Shown here one piece after another: positions 44,391 to 53,090 of a stretch of DNA of 64,000 nucleotides. A model generated the notes under the pieces. The model searched no databases and was not told the DNA's origin. It worked only from the letters and a program-made list of their open reading frames with translations. A program made the position numbers and the translations under genes. The stretch's first letter is position 1, and each line of letters opens with the position of its first letter. The DNA is from Actinomycetes bacterium (GTDB lineage: Bacteria > Actinomycetota > Acidimicrobiia > Acidimicrobiales > RAAP-2): positions 19,125-83,124 of the forward strand of contig JAJZVL010000006.1 of assembly GCA_021845725.1 (NCBI GenBank), written 5' to 3'.

Positions 44391-47032
44391 CGGTGGTTGG
44401 TCCGCCGGCGCACGCGGTCGACGAGCAACGCGGAGGTCTTCACGAGCCCGTGCCGCTGGACAGCGCCGACCCCGCGTCGCGCCAGCGTGCCGAGTCGCAT
44501 GCGGGTGCCGGGGTCGGGCGCAGGTGGACGGCCAGGCTCGGGCTCGCCGTAGGGGTCGAGCGCGATCGGCTCGAACGGCTCGTCGAGCAGCACCGGTTGC
44601 CACGTGCGCGCGTGAGGCCCTCGCAGCTCGGCCGAACCGAGGATCTCGAGGTAGCGCCTCCCCTGGGTCCAAGGGCCGAAGCCGAGGAGCGCATCGCGTC
44701 TGGCCCGCTGGCCGAGCCGTCGCCGGAGCGCGTCATCGCCCGACAGCGTCGTCAACGCTTGGGCCCACTCTTCGGGCACGTCGGCGAGCATGCCATTCAC
44801 ACCGTGCTCGATGACCTCTTGGAATGGGCGCGTCGGGCTCGCGATCGTGGGCGTCGCCGAGAGCCCGGCCTCGAGCCACTTGATGGCACTCTTCGCGTCG
44901 TTGAACCGGCTGGTCGGCTCGAGCGGCGCAAGGTTCACGTCGAGAGTGTGCAAGAGCTTCGGCAGTGCCGTCCACGGTTGGAACGGCACCTGCACGAGGC
45001 GGTCACCGAGCCTGCGGGCCGCAGCGCCGGGCGTGAGCTTGCCGACGAGCCACAGCTCGGCGCCGTCGATCTCCTCGAGCGCCGACACGACGGCGTCTTC
45101 GACCGTCGCCCAGTCCCGGTCGTGGGTGTCGGTGCCGCTCAGGTAGCCCACCCGCACCGGCCCGGGCGCCGGATCATGCTCGAGCGCCGTGTCCGCGAGC
45201 CTGCTCATCACGAGCCCCACGCCGTTGGAGAACCGGTAGCTGGGAAGGCCGGTGACCGCCGTGGCGTGCTCGCAGAGCCGCTGGGTGCTGCCGATGAACC
45301 CGTCGCACAGCTCCATGGTGGTCCGGTAGCGGTGCACGCCCTGGAGCCACAGGTCGCGCTCCGCGCCGGCGAGGACCTGGAGCGCGGGGATCTCCGGCTC
45401 GAGGTCGGGGTCGAAGATGAGGTCGTCCACGTCGAAGAGGACCGGGGTGCCACGCCGGTGAGCCTCTTCGACGAAGCGCCGCACCTCAATGGTGGCAGGG
45501 ACCCGATAGACGACGACCACGTCCGCCGACTCGGCGAGCTCGACGATGTCGGGGTGCCGGTAGTGGCGGACGTCTGCGTGCACCCCGAGCAGGCCGAGCG
45601 CCTCCGCTGGCAGGTGCGCGCGGTACCGGAGCGGCGCGCCGTCGATGCCGACGACGAAGAGCACGCGTTCGACGATGCGCTCCGGCGTTCCCGAAGCTCG
45701 AGGGTTCGAGTCCTCTGCTTCGCCGCTCCCCTTTCCGGTCGCCGCCCGGCTCGGCGCCAAGGCATCCGGCCGGGTCTCGAGGGCCGCAGCGTAGACGGCC
45801 TCGAGGCGGTCGCAGTGCGCCTCGACGGTGGTGAGCTCGACCCCGTTCGCGCCGTGCCGCAGCTGCTCGAGCAGTCCGCGATCCTCGATCAGCTCCGTCA
45901 TCGCAGCGGCGAGCGCGCCGGGATCGTCTTGGGGGACGACCAGACCGTTCACCCGGTCGGTGACGACCTCTTCGGGGCCGAGGCACGTGGTGGTGAGCAC
46001 CGCCACACCCATCGCGAGCGCCTCGCGGGTGAGGATCGAGTACGTCTCCTGCATGACCGAGGGGATGAGCAGGACGTCGGCCTTGGACAGCACCGCGGGG
46101 AGCTCGTCGGGCTCGAAGGCCGGATGGGTCCGGACGCCGGGCGGCAGCGGCTCGTCGCCGGCTGCGGCGCTGGCCTCGTCGACGCCGTAGAGATCTGCCG
46201 TCCATCCGGGCGTGGCTCTGAGCGACCGCAGGGCCCGGCAGAGGACCGGGAGCCCCTTCATCGGGTCCGTGCCTCCGGCGAAGAGGAACCGGACGTCGAC
46301 ATGCCCGTCGGCGGCGGAGCGGCGAGCCGGCTCCTCGGCGAGCCGGCTCGCTTCAGCACCCGCTCCGACCCCCTCGACCGGGTTGTCGACCACCACCAGC
46401 TGATCGGGCGGGACTCCGTTCGCGCGCAGGACCGTGGCGGAGCTCTCGGACACCGCGAGGACGCGTGCGGCCAGTCGCAGTGCCGACGTCGTGAACCGCG
46501 TGCGCTCGTCGAGCCACGCTCTGTCGAGTGCGCAGGAGCAGACACCGGCGACGACGACGGGGCAGCACGGGTGGTACTCGCGATCGCAGAGGAACTGGCG
46601 GCCGCACCACCACCAGAAGTCGTGGGCGGTGACCACGAAAGGGATGCCTGAACGCTCTGCCTCGGTGAGGAGCCCCGCGCCGAGGCCTTGCATCGAGTGG
46701 AAGTGCACGATGTCGGGCTCGAAGGCGCGCAGGCTCCTGGCGAACTCCTCTTCTGCAGCGGGGTTGTCGAAGTTCAAGCGACTGTCCCAGCCGATGGCGT
46801 CGTTCGTGGTGAACCAGCGGACCGGGACCGCAGCGCTGCGTCCCCCGCCGCCTGGACCGACGGCGACGTCGTCGAATGCGTCCCCGCTGCGGTGTGTGTG
46901 ACCGATCCATCCGGCGAAGACGCTCACGTCGTGGCCTCGGCGCGCGAGCTCGAGTGCGCTGCGCAACGGCACGAGGGTGCCTCCGCTCACGAAATTCGGC
47001 GGGAAGTGCGCCGAGACGACCAGGACCCTCAC
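44387..47032 (-). CDS. Tandem GT4 glycosyltransferase (two GT-B domains)
   Basis: This 881-aa protein contains two GT4 units. The N-terminal unit (about 1-400) opens VRVLVVSAHFPPNFVSGGT and has FVVTAHDFWWWCGRQFLCDR, FLFAGGTDPMKGLPVL and the donor-site stretch LIPSVMQETYSILTREALAM. After a Ser/Ala-rich linker, the C-terminal unit (about 430-800) opens VLFVVGIDGAPLRYRAHLP with RVGYLSGTDTHDRDW and DVNLAPLEPTSRFNDAKSAI, ending with WLEAGLSATPTIASP. The cysteines in the first domain (CGRQFLC, CCPVVVAGVCSCA) are unusually dense and could bind a metal. GTG 47032 and the stop both lie in 4-nt overlaps with neighbours. Likely a polymerising or two-sugar transferase for surface glycan. Confidence 0.85.
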   Translation of the reverse strand: MRVLVVSAHFPPNFVSGGTLVPLRSALELARRGHDVSVFAGWIGHTHRSGDAFDDVAVGPGGGGRSAAVPVRWFTTNDAIGWDSRLNFDNPAAEEEFARSLRAFEPDIVHFHSMQGLGAGLLTEAERSGIPFVVTAHDFWWWCGRQFLCDREYHPCCPVVVAGVCSCALDRAWLDERTRFTTSALRLAARVLAVSESSATVLRANGVPPDQLVVVDNPVEGVGAGAEASRLAEEPARRSAADGHVDVRFLFAGGTDPMKGLPVLCRALRSLRATPGWTADLYGVDEASAAAGDEPLPPGVRTHPAFEPDELPAVLSKADVLLIPSVMQETYSILTREALAMGVAVLTTTCLGPEEVVTDRVNGLVVPQDDPGALAAAMTELIEDRGLLEQLRHGANGVELTTVEAHCDRLEAVYAAALETRPDALAPSRAATGKGSGEAEDSNPRASGTPERIVERVLFVVGIDGAPLRYRAHLPAEALGLLGVHADVRHYRHPDIVELAESADVVVVYRVPATIEVRRFVEEAHRRGTPVLFDVDDLIFDPDLEPEIPALQVLAGAERDLWLQGVHRYRTTMELCDGFIGSTQRLCEHATAVTGLPSYRFSNGVGLVMSRLADTALEHDPAPGPVRVGYLSGTDTHDRDWATVEDAVVSALEEIDGAELWLVGKLTPGAAARRLGDRLVQVPFQPWTALPKLLHTLDVNLAPLEPTSRFNDAKSAIKWLEAGLSATPTIASPTRPFQEVIEHGVNGMLADVPEEWAQALTTLSGDDALRRRLGQRARRDALLGFGPWTQGRRYLEILGSAELRGPHARTWQPVLLDEPFEPIALDPYGEPEPGRPPAPDPGTRMRLGTLARRGVGAVQRHGLVKTSALLVDRVRRRTNHR

Positions 47033-48360
47033 GTAGCCCACCTGCGCGCGACGCGGCACGCGGAGCGCGCAGCCCGCAGACCCCACGACGCCAGCTCCCG
47101 CGCCCCAGGCTGCCGGCAGCCTGGCTCGGTCACCTGCCTGGCTGGCGCCGCGAGCTGGGCGAGACGTCCGCGGTCCGCCGCCCGCCACGGGTCCGCGCAG
47201 TACTCGAGGAGCGGCGCCGCAACCTTGTCCCAGCCGAAGCGCTGTGCGGCTGCCCTCACGGTCTCCCGGCTCGGCGGCGCGGCGGTCATCCGCGCGATGC
47301 CCTTGGCGACGGCGTCGACGTCCCCGGGTGGGACCGCGACGCCGATGCCCTCGTCCTCGACGAGCTGGCTGAGCACGTCGCCGGCGGTCAGGACCGTCGG
47401 AAGCCCCGCCCACAGGTAGTCGAGCACACGGGTGCGGAAGGAGAACCTGGCCTCCAGGTGCTCCAGGTTCGTGCTGACGCCGATCGTCGCGTCGAGCAGC
47501 GCCGCCCCGCGTTGCTCGTAGGGGACCCACGTCGAGTTGAAGGCGACGGTCGACGGCACCATGCCGAGATCGTGGGCCGCGCTGCGGAGGCTCTCGGCGA
47601 CGGGCATCGCGGGGATCTCGGGGTTCGGGTGGCCCATCCCCATGAACACGAGGAAGATGTCCGGCAGCTCGCCACGCAGCCGGTGGACGGCGTGGAGCAC
47701 GGTGATCGGGTCGAGCCAGTCGTAGACCCCGCCGCCCCACAGCAGGACCGGCCAAGCCCGCCTTCCCGCCGGGAGGAGACCCGAGAGTCCAGGACCGTCG
47801 TGGGTGGGAGGCTGCGCGGGGACTCCGAAGGGCACCACCGCGAGCAGTCGCTCGAGTCCTTCGTCGCCGTCATGGGTCCGGGCGTTGACGCGTCCCATGG
47901 CGGTGAGCGAGCCGAGCCAGAAGTCGCGCTGTCGCTCGCTCGCGCACAGGAAGAAGTCGCCACGGGCGAGGTCCTGGTTCACGACGTCGTTCAGCTGGCG
48001 CACCACCGCGTCGGTCTCGTCGAGCGACGTGGACCATCTGGCCAGGTTCTCGAGGTGATAGGGGTCGTAGATGTCGATCACGACCGGCTTGTCGGTGGAC
48101 CCCACGCAGGGGTACCGGGCGACGACGCTGCCGGGTCCGACCAGGACCGTCATCCAGTCGCAGAGCTCGGCGACCGCCTGGGGATCCGCGAAGCGGACGT
48201 CCATGCTCGGATGGCTCCGAGAGCATGCCACCGAGCTCACCAGCGTGACGTCGTGGTCCGAAGACAGCGCTTCGGCGAGGTGCCAGGCGCGGATCGCAGG
48301 ACCCGGCATTGCCTCGGTCAATGGATCCGTCGTGATGAACAGGACGCGTTGGCGGGTCAT
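47029..48360 (-). CDS. GT4 glycosyltransferase
   Basis: This 443-aa GT-B transferase begins VLFITTDPLTEAMPGPAIRAWH, with the acceptor-domain motif VVIDIYDPYHLENLARW, the phrase DFFLCASERQRDFWLGSL, and the donor-domain motifs LLWGGGVYDWLDPITVLHAV and VFMGMGHPNPEIP. It closes with FSFRTRVLDYLWAGLPTVLT, where the acidic catalytic pair would lie. The same order and wording occur in the C-terminal part of the gene on the other side of the intergenic region (48621-50960), so the two are paralogues. It is the first gene of the three-gene leftward operon. ATG 48360 is used; the longer frame upstream runs into the intergenic promoter region. Confidence 0.87.
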   Translation of the reverse strand: MTRQRVLFITTDPLTEAMPGPAIRAWHLAEALSSDHDVTLVSSVACSRSHPSMDVRFADPQAVAELCDWMTVLVGPGSVVARYPCVGSTDKPVVIDIYDPYHLENLARWSTSLDETDAVVRQLNDVVNQDLARGDFFLCASERQRDFWLGSLTAMGRVNARTHDGDEGLERLLAVVPFGVPAQPPTHDGPGLSGLLPAGRRAWPVLLWGGGVYDWLDPITVLHAVHRLRGELPDIFLVFMGMGHPNPEIPAMPVAESLRSAAHDLGMVPSTVAFNSTWVPYEQRGAALLDATIGVSTNLEHLEARFSFRTRVLDYLWAGLPTVLTAGDVLSQLVEDEGIGVAVPPGDVDAVAKGIARMTAAPPSRETVRAAAQRFGWDKVAAPLLEYCADPWRAADRGRLAQLAAPARQVTEPGCRQPGARELASWGLRAARSACRVARRWAT

Positions 48361-48592
48361 CGCCCGACCGACGGCCCCCGCGGGTGGTGGTTGTGGCGCG
48401 GGACTACGATCATGGGTAGTCCTTAGCACCACCGGCGTATCGGCACCAACGACTCCGGCATCATGAGCCGGGACCGACGATCGGACCGAGGCTGCGGACG
48501 TGGGTGTCGCCGATCTGCACGTGTGACCGCCGATCGGGGGGGTGCATCGGTGCGCAGCGGCGCGGGCGCGCCGTGCGCTCCTGACGGACAGA

Positions 48593-48614
48593 CCTTGTGA
48601 GGGCCTTGTGAGGG
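48593..48614. repeat. 11-bp direct tandem repeat in front of the GT2/GT4 gene
   Basis: CCTTGTGAGGG occurs twice in a row, ending 6 nt before GTG 48621. Each copy carries an AGGG that could act as SD, so the repeat places a weak ribosome-binding site twice. It lies in a 260-nt gap (48361-48620) between divergent genes, where nothing else is certain. Confidence 0.7.
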
Positions 48615-48620
48615 TGACTG

Positions 48621-50960
48621 GTGAACGAGACGCCGTTTGACTGCCTCGTCGCGTGGGAGCGGCCCGGAGAGCCGGAAGATCCGGGACCGGCATGGTCGCG
48701 AGAGGTCGAAGGACCGTCCGAGCGCCGCCTCGAACCGGCTCTCCGGCTGCGCCACGAGCGAATCGGCACCGGCGGGACGCTCGGGCGACGACGGAACAGC
48801 CTCGTGCACCGGGCGAAGGAGCCCTTCGTGTGCTTCGTCCCGCCAGACGCCGAGGTCACGTGTGACGACGTCGCCGCCGGCGTCCGCCGCCTGCGCGAGG
48901 ACTCCCATGCTTCGGCGGTGGCTCTCGGCGGTGGTGCTTCGGCGATCGAGCAGGTGACCTTCTTCGGCCTGCCATGGCGACGCGAGCGGCGACCGCCGAC
49001 CGCCGCCCGCCGCCCGCCGCGCGCGCGGCGCGAGATCCTGGCGCCCATGGGCTCCCCGGCGCTGTTCCGGCGGGCTGACCTCGAGGCGATCGGTGGCTAT
49101 GGCGAGGACCTGGGTGACCTCTTCGCGGAGCTCGAGGTCGGCTGGCGCCTGTGGCTGGCAGGGGGACGTGTCCACGACCTGCGGTCTGAAGAGCCCTGCA
49201 GGACAGCGGGCGGGGGCGCCGACGCCGCAGCCGGCGCCGCGGCGTGTCCGGGCCGGGCAGCCAGCGTGCGCTCCGACGAGCTCGTCGACGCGATCAAGGT
49301 GGCATGGCGCTGCTACGACGACGAACGGGCGACGGCAGCGCTCGCCGGGGGGTTGCTGCTCGCGCCGCTCCTGGTCGAACCCGCCGCTGCTGGTGACGTG
49401 GTGCCGTCGGTACGCGCGGCGGTCGCCTCGTCCGGCGTGGTGAGAGCTCGCGTGCAGCAGACGCGCGTCCGGCGCGATGCCGAGATCCTCCACCTCCTCG
49501 GGAACCCGCTGGACGTGCCAGGGCTCGAGCCCGGGACCCTCGATCCCCTTGTCGACGAGCTCTCCCTCGGCGGGCTGTTCGGCAGGCGCCGCAAGGTGCT
49601 CGTCGTCACCGGCGACGTCGTGGGCCCAGGAATGGCCGGCCCCGCGATCCGCGCCTGGCACATGGCGCAGTGCCTCGGTGAAGAGCACGACGTCGTGCTC
49701 GCCACGACGTCGGAGCGCAGTACCGGTGAGGGGGCAGGCTTCCGCCTCGAGATCCCCGACACCTCCCGTTTCGAGCAGCTCGTGGCCTGGTGCGACGTCA
49801 TGGTGCTCCAGGGGTTCGTCCTGCTGCACGTGCCTGCGCTGCGCCGTCCGGACAAGGTCACGGTCGTCGACGTCTACGACATCTTGCACCTCGAGGCGCT
49901 CGAGCTGTCGAAGCGGGCGTCCGACGGGTCGCGTGCCCAGCACGTCGGCGCGTCGCTGCACGCCCTCAACGACCAGGCCGCTCTCGGGGACTTCTTCATC
50001 TGCGCGAGCGAGAAGCAGCGTGACTACTGGATCGGGCACCTCTCCGCGGTCGGCCGGGTGAACGCGGCCACCTACGGCCACGACCCGCTCCTGCGCAGGC
50101 TGATCGACGTCGTCCCGTTCGGTCTGCCGCCGGCCGCGCCGTGTCGGAGCGGTCCTGGGCCGCGCACGACGATCCCGGGCATCGGGCCCGGTGACGACGT
50201 GGTGCTGTGGGCGGGCGGCATCTACGACTGGTTCGACCCCGTGACCCTCGTGCGCGCGATCGACCGGTTGCGCAGCCGGCGGCCGCAGGTGCGCCTCGTG
50301 TTCATGGGGACCCGGCACCCGAACCCCGAGGTGCCCGAGATGGCGATGGCCCGAGAGGCCCGTCGTCTCGCGCGGTCCCTCGGCATCGAGGGGACCCACG
50401 TCTTCTTCAACGACGGCTGGGTCGACTACGACAGCCGGCAGAACTGGCTGCTCGACGCCGACGTCGGCGTGAGCACCCACTTCGATCACGCCGAGACGGC
50501 GTTCGCCTTCCGCACGCGCCTCCTCGACTACCTGTGGGCCGGTCTCCCGGTGGTCGCCACGTCCGGCGACGCGTTCGCCGAGATGATCGCCCGCGAGGGG
50601 CTGGGGCGCGTGGTCGAGCCCGAGGACGTCGCGGGGCTCGAGCACGCGCTCTACGAGCTGCTGAGCGACGCCGCCGCCGCTGCCTCGTGCCGGTCGAGCA
50701 TCGAGCGGGTGCGCCGTGCGTTCGAGTGGCCGACGACGCTGGACCCGCTCCTGCGCTTCTGCCGTGAGCCGTCGCGGGCAGCGGACAAGGTCGACGAGCC
50801 GTCCGAGGCTGCAGAAGACGGCGCTCTTGCCCGGTTCAAGCGGAGGACGCAGACGGCTGCCGCGCTGTACGCGCAGGGTGGCGCGCAGGCGGTGGTGAGC
50901 GCCGCAGGTCAGCGTCTCCGACGCGCCGCGAGGAGCGAGGGCAGGCCAGGAGCCGGCTGA
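48621..50960 (+). CDS. GT2-remnant / GT4 glycosyltransferase fusion
   Basis: This is a 779-aa protein. Residues 1-300 resemble the second half of a GT2 (GT-A) transferase (FVCFVPPDAEVTCDDVAAGV, MGSPALFRRADLEAIGGYGE, LFAELEVGWRLWLAGGRV), but the N-terminal nucleotide-binding strand is missing, so this part may be inactive. Residues about 325-760 are a full GT4 unit: VLVVTGDVVGPGMAGPAIRA, VVDVYDILHLEALELSK, DFFICASEKQRDYWIGHL, VVLWAGGIYDWFDPVTLV, VFMGTRHPNPEVPEMAMARE, FAFRTRLLDYLWAGLPVV. It is a paralogue of the GT4 gene at 47029-48360, transcribed away from it. GTG 48621 follows a duplicated AGGG. Probably involved in the same surface polysaccharide. Confidence 0.82.
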   Translation: MNETPFDCLVAWERPGEPEDPGPAWSREVEGPSERRLEPALRLRHERIGTGGTLGRRRNSLVHRAKEPFVCFVPPDAEVTCDDVAAGVRRLREDSHASAVALGGGASAIEQVTFFGLPWRRERRPPTAARRPPRARREILAPMGSPALFRRADLEAIGGYGEDLGDLFAELEVGWRLWLAGGRVHDLRSEEPCRTAGGGADAAAGAAACPGRAASVRSDELVDAIKVAWRCYDDERATAALAGGLLLAPLLVEPAAAGDVVPSVRAAVASSGVVRARVQQTRVRRDAEILHLLGNPLDVPGLEPGTLDPLVDELSLGGLFGRRRKVLVVTGDVVGPGMAGPAIRAWHMAQCLGEEHDVVLATTSERSTGEGAGFRLEIPDTSRFEQLVAWCDVMVLQGFVLLHVPALRRPDKVTVVDVYDILHLEALELSKRASDGSRAQHVGASLHALNDQAALGDFFICASEKQRDYWIGHLSAVGRVNAATYGHDPLLRRLIDVVPFGLPPAAPCRSGPGPRTTIPGIGPGDDVVLWAGGIYDWFDPVTLVRAIDRLRSRRPQVRLVFMGTRHPNPEVPEMAMAREARRLARSLGIEGTHVFFNDGWVDYDSRQNWLLDADVGVSTHFDHAETAFAFRTRLLDYLWAGLPVVATSGDAFAEMIAREGLGRVVEPEDVAGLEHALYELLSDAAAAASCRSSIERVRRAFEWPTTLDPLLRFCREPSRAADKVDEPSEAAEDGALARFKRRTQTAAALYAQGGAQAVVSAAGQRLRRAARSEGRPGAG

Positions 50961-50998
50961 GGTTCCCAGGACCTCGGGTCGTCAGGACTGGGGGGGCG

Positions 50999-52000
50999 TC
51001 AGGACCGCGGGGCGCGCGGCCTCGATGCCGCCAGGCTCGCGACCAAGCCGTCGAGGATGTCGGACTCCGAGACGACGCAGCGGTCGAAGCCGAACCGGCG
51101 CATGACCTCTCGTATGACGAGCACGCCCCCGACGATGACGTCCTCCCTCCCCTCCACCATGCCGGCGTGCTCGGCACGGGCCGCGACGGTCTCCGCGGCC
51201 AGGCGGTCGGCCCACGCTTCGACGGTGCTCGAGGTGAGCTCGGAATGGTGGACGAGCCGAGGGTCGTACGTCGCCCATCCGTGCGCCAGCATGGAGAGCG
51301 TCGTCACGGTGCCCGCCAGCCCGATGAGCGTCGCTCTCTGGGGCACGTCGCGCAGGACCGGCAGGGCTCTCGCCGCGCGGTCGAGGCTGTGACGGACGGC
51401 GGCTGCCGTCTGCTCGAGCTCCTCGGCCAGCGGCGGGTCATGGTGCAGGTACCGCTCGGTCAGCCGGACGCACCCGACGTCGAGCGACACGACGCGTGGC
51501 GCTGCGTCGCCCGGGACCGGGCCCGTGAGCTCCGTGGAGCCTCCGCCGATGTCGAGGACCACGTACGGGCCTCCGCCTGCATCGAGCTCCAGGACCGCTC
51601 CAGCGTAGGCGAGCCGTCCCTCTTCTTCACCCGAGAGCAGCTCCACGGTCGTGCCGACGGTCTCCCCGGCGGCGTCGAGGAACTCCTGGCCGTTGGACGC
51701 GTCGCGCACGGCGGACGTGGCCACCGCCCGGACTTCGAGCACGCCGAGATCGTCCATGAGCGTGCGGTAGGTCCGCAGGACTCCGATCGTGCGCGCGATC
51801 GCATCTCGGCCGAGCGCGTGACGGGCGTCGACTCCCTCGCCGAGGCGCGTCACCCGCAGCTCCCGGGCGAGCTGCACACCGTGCTCGTCGGAGACGAGCA
51901 GGCGAGTCGAATTCGTTCCGCAGTCGATTGCGGCGGCGATCCAGCGCTCAGGGCGCGCCGACGCCGGACGTCCGCTCGGGCTCAGGTGGGGGTCAGTCAT
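50999..52000 (-). CDS. ppx: Exopolyphosphatase / pppGpp phosphohydrolase (Ppx/GppA family)
   Basis: This 333-aa ASKHA-fold enzyme hydrolyses polyphosphate and/or pppGpp. It shows IAAAIDCGTNSTRLLVSDEH (phosphate 1), REL-RVTRLGEGVDARHALG, AVATSAVRDASNGQEFLDA, ELLSGEEEGRLAYAGA, the phosphate 2 motif VVLDIGGGSTELTGPV, VSLDVGCVRLTERYL, and IGLAGTVTTLSMLAHGW. Only the N-terminal catalytic module is present, as in actinobacterial Ppx2-like proteins (about 310-340 aa); the HD-type C-terminal domain of E. coli PPX is absent. ATG 52000 overlaps the stop of the upstream glycosyltransferase-like gene by 8 nt, so it ends a surface-glycan operon, unlike its usual place next to DUF501. Confidence 0.93.
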   Translation of the reverse strand: MTDPHLSPSGRPASARPERWIAAAIDCGTNSTRLLVSDEHGVQLARELRVTRLGEGVDARHALGRDAIARTIGVLRTYRTLMDDLGVLEVRAVATSAVRDASNGQEFLDAAGETVGTTVELLSGEEEGRLAYAGAVLELDAGGGPYVVLDIGGGSTELTGPVPGDAAPRVVSLDVGCVRLTERYLHHDPPLAEELEQTAAAVRHSLDRAARALPVLRDVPQRATLIGLAGTVTTLSMLAHGWATYDPRLVHHSELTSSTVEAWADRLAAETVAARAEHAGMVEGREDVIVGGVLVIREVMRRFGFDRCVVSESDILDGLVASLAASRPRAPRS

Positions 52001-53090
52001 CACGCTCCTCGTGCTCCTCAGGGCCGAGGATCTTGGCGACCCTGGCCACCAGGCCGTCCGGATCGCCGTACCAGCGGTCAGCGGCTTCCTTGCCAGCGGA
52101 TGAGAGGGCCTCGCGAGTCGGCGGGTCGAAGAGCGCGTCGACGCAGGTGAGCAGCTCGGTGGTGGACGAGAACCGCAGCCCCCCTCCACTTCGGACGAGG
52201 CCGTCGGCGGCGGATCCCTCCGGCACGGCGACCGGCACGCCGTAGCGAAGCGCCTCGACGCACTCACGCGCGAACACGTTCCCGGGGAGCAGGTCCACGA
52301 CACCGAGTGCTCGGGCCATGAGGATCCACAGGTCCATGCGCGTGTGGACCTCGAACTGCGTCACGCACGACCGGGATCGCCAGGCGCGGGCGACCCCGCC
52401 TTCGACGATGACGACGTGGCGACGCGGGAAGCGGGCGAGCGTCCAGCGGACCCTGGCCGACGGCCACGGGCTCTCCGGCATCCCGAGACGGTCGCCGAGC
52501 ACGAGCAGGTATTCGGGAATCGACCGTAGACCGTAGTGGCGCCGAGCCCTCGCACCCGGGTGGACCCGCGTGTACAGCCCGACGCGGTGGACCCCAGGCG
52601 TCCCGTGCCCGCGCTCCTCGCTGCCCTCGCCGAGGTCGACGGCGAGCAGCGCGTCCGTGGAGCTGCCCGTGCGACCGACTGTCCACACGGGTGAGCCCGG
52701 AGCCATGGAAGCGGCGAGCGCACGGCCGCTCATGTCCGCCGCCTCGACGAGCACTGCCTCGTATCGCAGGGGAGCTGCAGCTGCACGCCCGGGTTCGGGC
52801 CACCTGCCGCGCATCGGACCGCCGACGGGCGTGAGGTCGAACGCGCCGTCCGCGACGCGTGGCCCGTCGCCCGGCACCAAGACGTCGACGTCGGCCAGCC
52901 TCGTCAGCGCGCCCGCGATGCTCCTCATTGCGGCAGCCATCTCGGCCTGCGGTGCAGAGGTCCAGGACCTGCCCATGACGGCGACTCTGGGGCGATGCGC
53001 CCGATCCGAAGGCGCAGAGGATCCCACCACGACGCCGGCTCCCGGCGGGGGCGGGTGTGGGGAGGTGGGCTCCGCTCCAGCCGCCCTCAT
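51993..53090 (-). CDS. GT-B-like glycosyltransferase
   Basis: This 365-aa protein has a Pro-rich N-terminus (~30 residues), then a GT-B-type beginning (RVAVMGRSWTSAPQAEMAAA, DVDVLVPGDGPRVADGAFDL) and a C-terminal donor domain with LGVVDLLPGNVFARECVEAL, YGVPVAVPEGSAADGLVRSGG and FSSTTELLTCVDALF. The E-x7-E signature is weak, so it may be a divergent or non-catalytic member. ATG 53090 overlaps the stop of the previous gene (ATGA), and its end overlaps ppx. Confidence 0.65.
   Translation of the reverse strand: MRAAGAEPTSPHPPPPGAGVVVGSSAPSDRAHRPRVAVMGRSWTSAPQAEMAAAMRSIAGALTRLADVDVLVPGDGPRVADGAFDLTPVGGPMRGRWPEPGRAAAAPLRYEAVLVEAADMSGRALAASMAPGSPVWTVGRTGSSTDALLAVDLGEGSEERGHGTPGVHRVGLYTRVHPGARARRHYGLRSIPEYLLVLGDRLGMPESPWPSARVRWTLARFPRRHVVIVEGGVARAWRSRSCVTQFEVHTRMDLWILMARALGVVDLLPGNVFARECVEALRYGVPVAVPEGSAADGLVRSGGGLRFSSTTELLTCVDALFDPPTREALSSAGKEAADRWYGDPDGLVARVAKILGPEEHEERDD

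Noticed and set aside
44171..46651. 826-aa plus-strand frame across the tandem GT4 gene
   Set aside because: It is compositionally biased, with no motif, and lies wholly opposite a gene with clear GT4 signatures and tight operon overlaps.
48361..48620. Attachment site or mobile-element end beside the glycosyltransferase region
   Set aside because: No integrase, transposase, tRNA or terminal inverted repeat is present; only an 11-bp tandem repeat was found.
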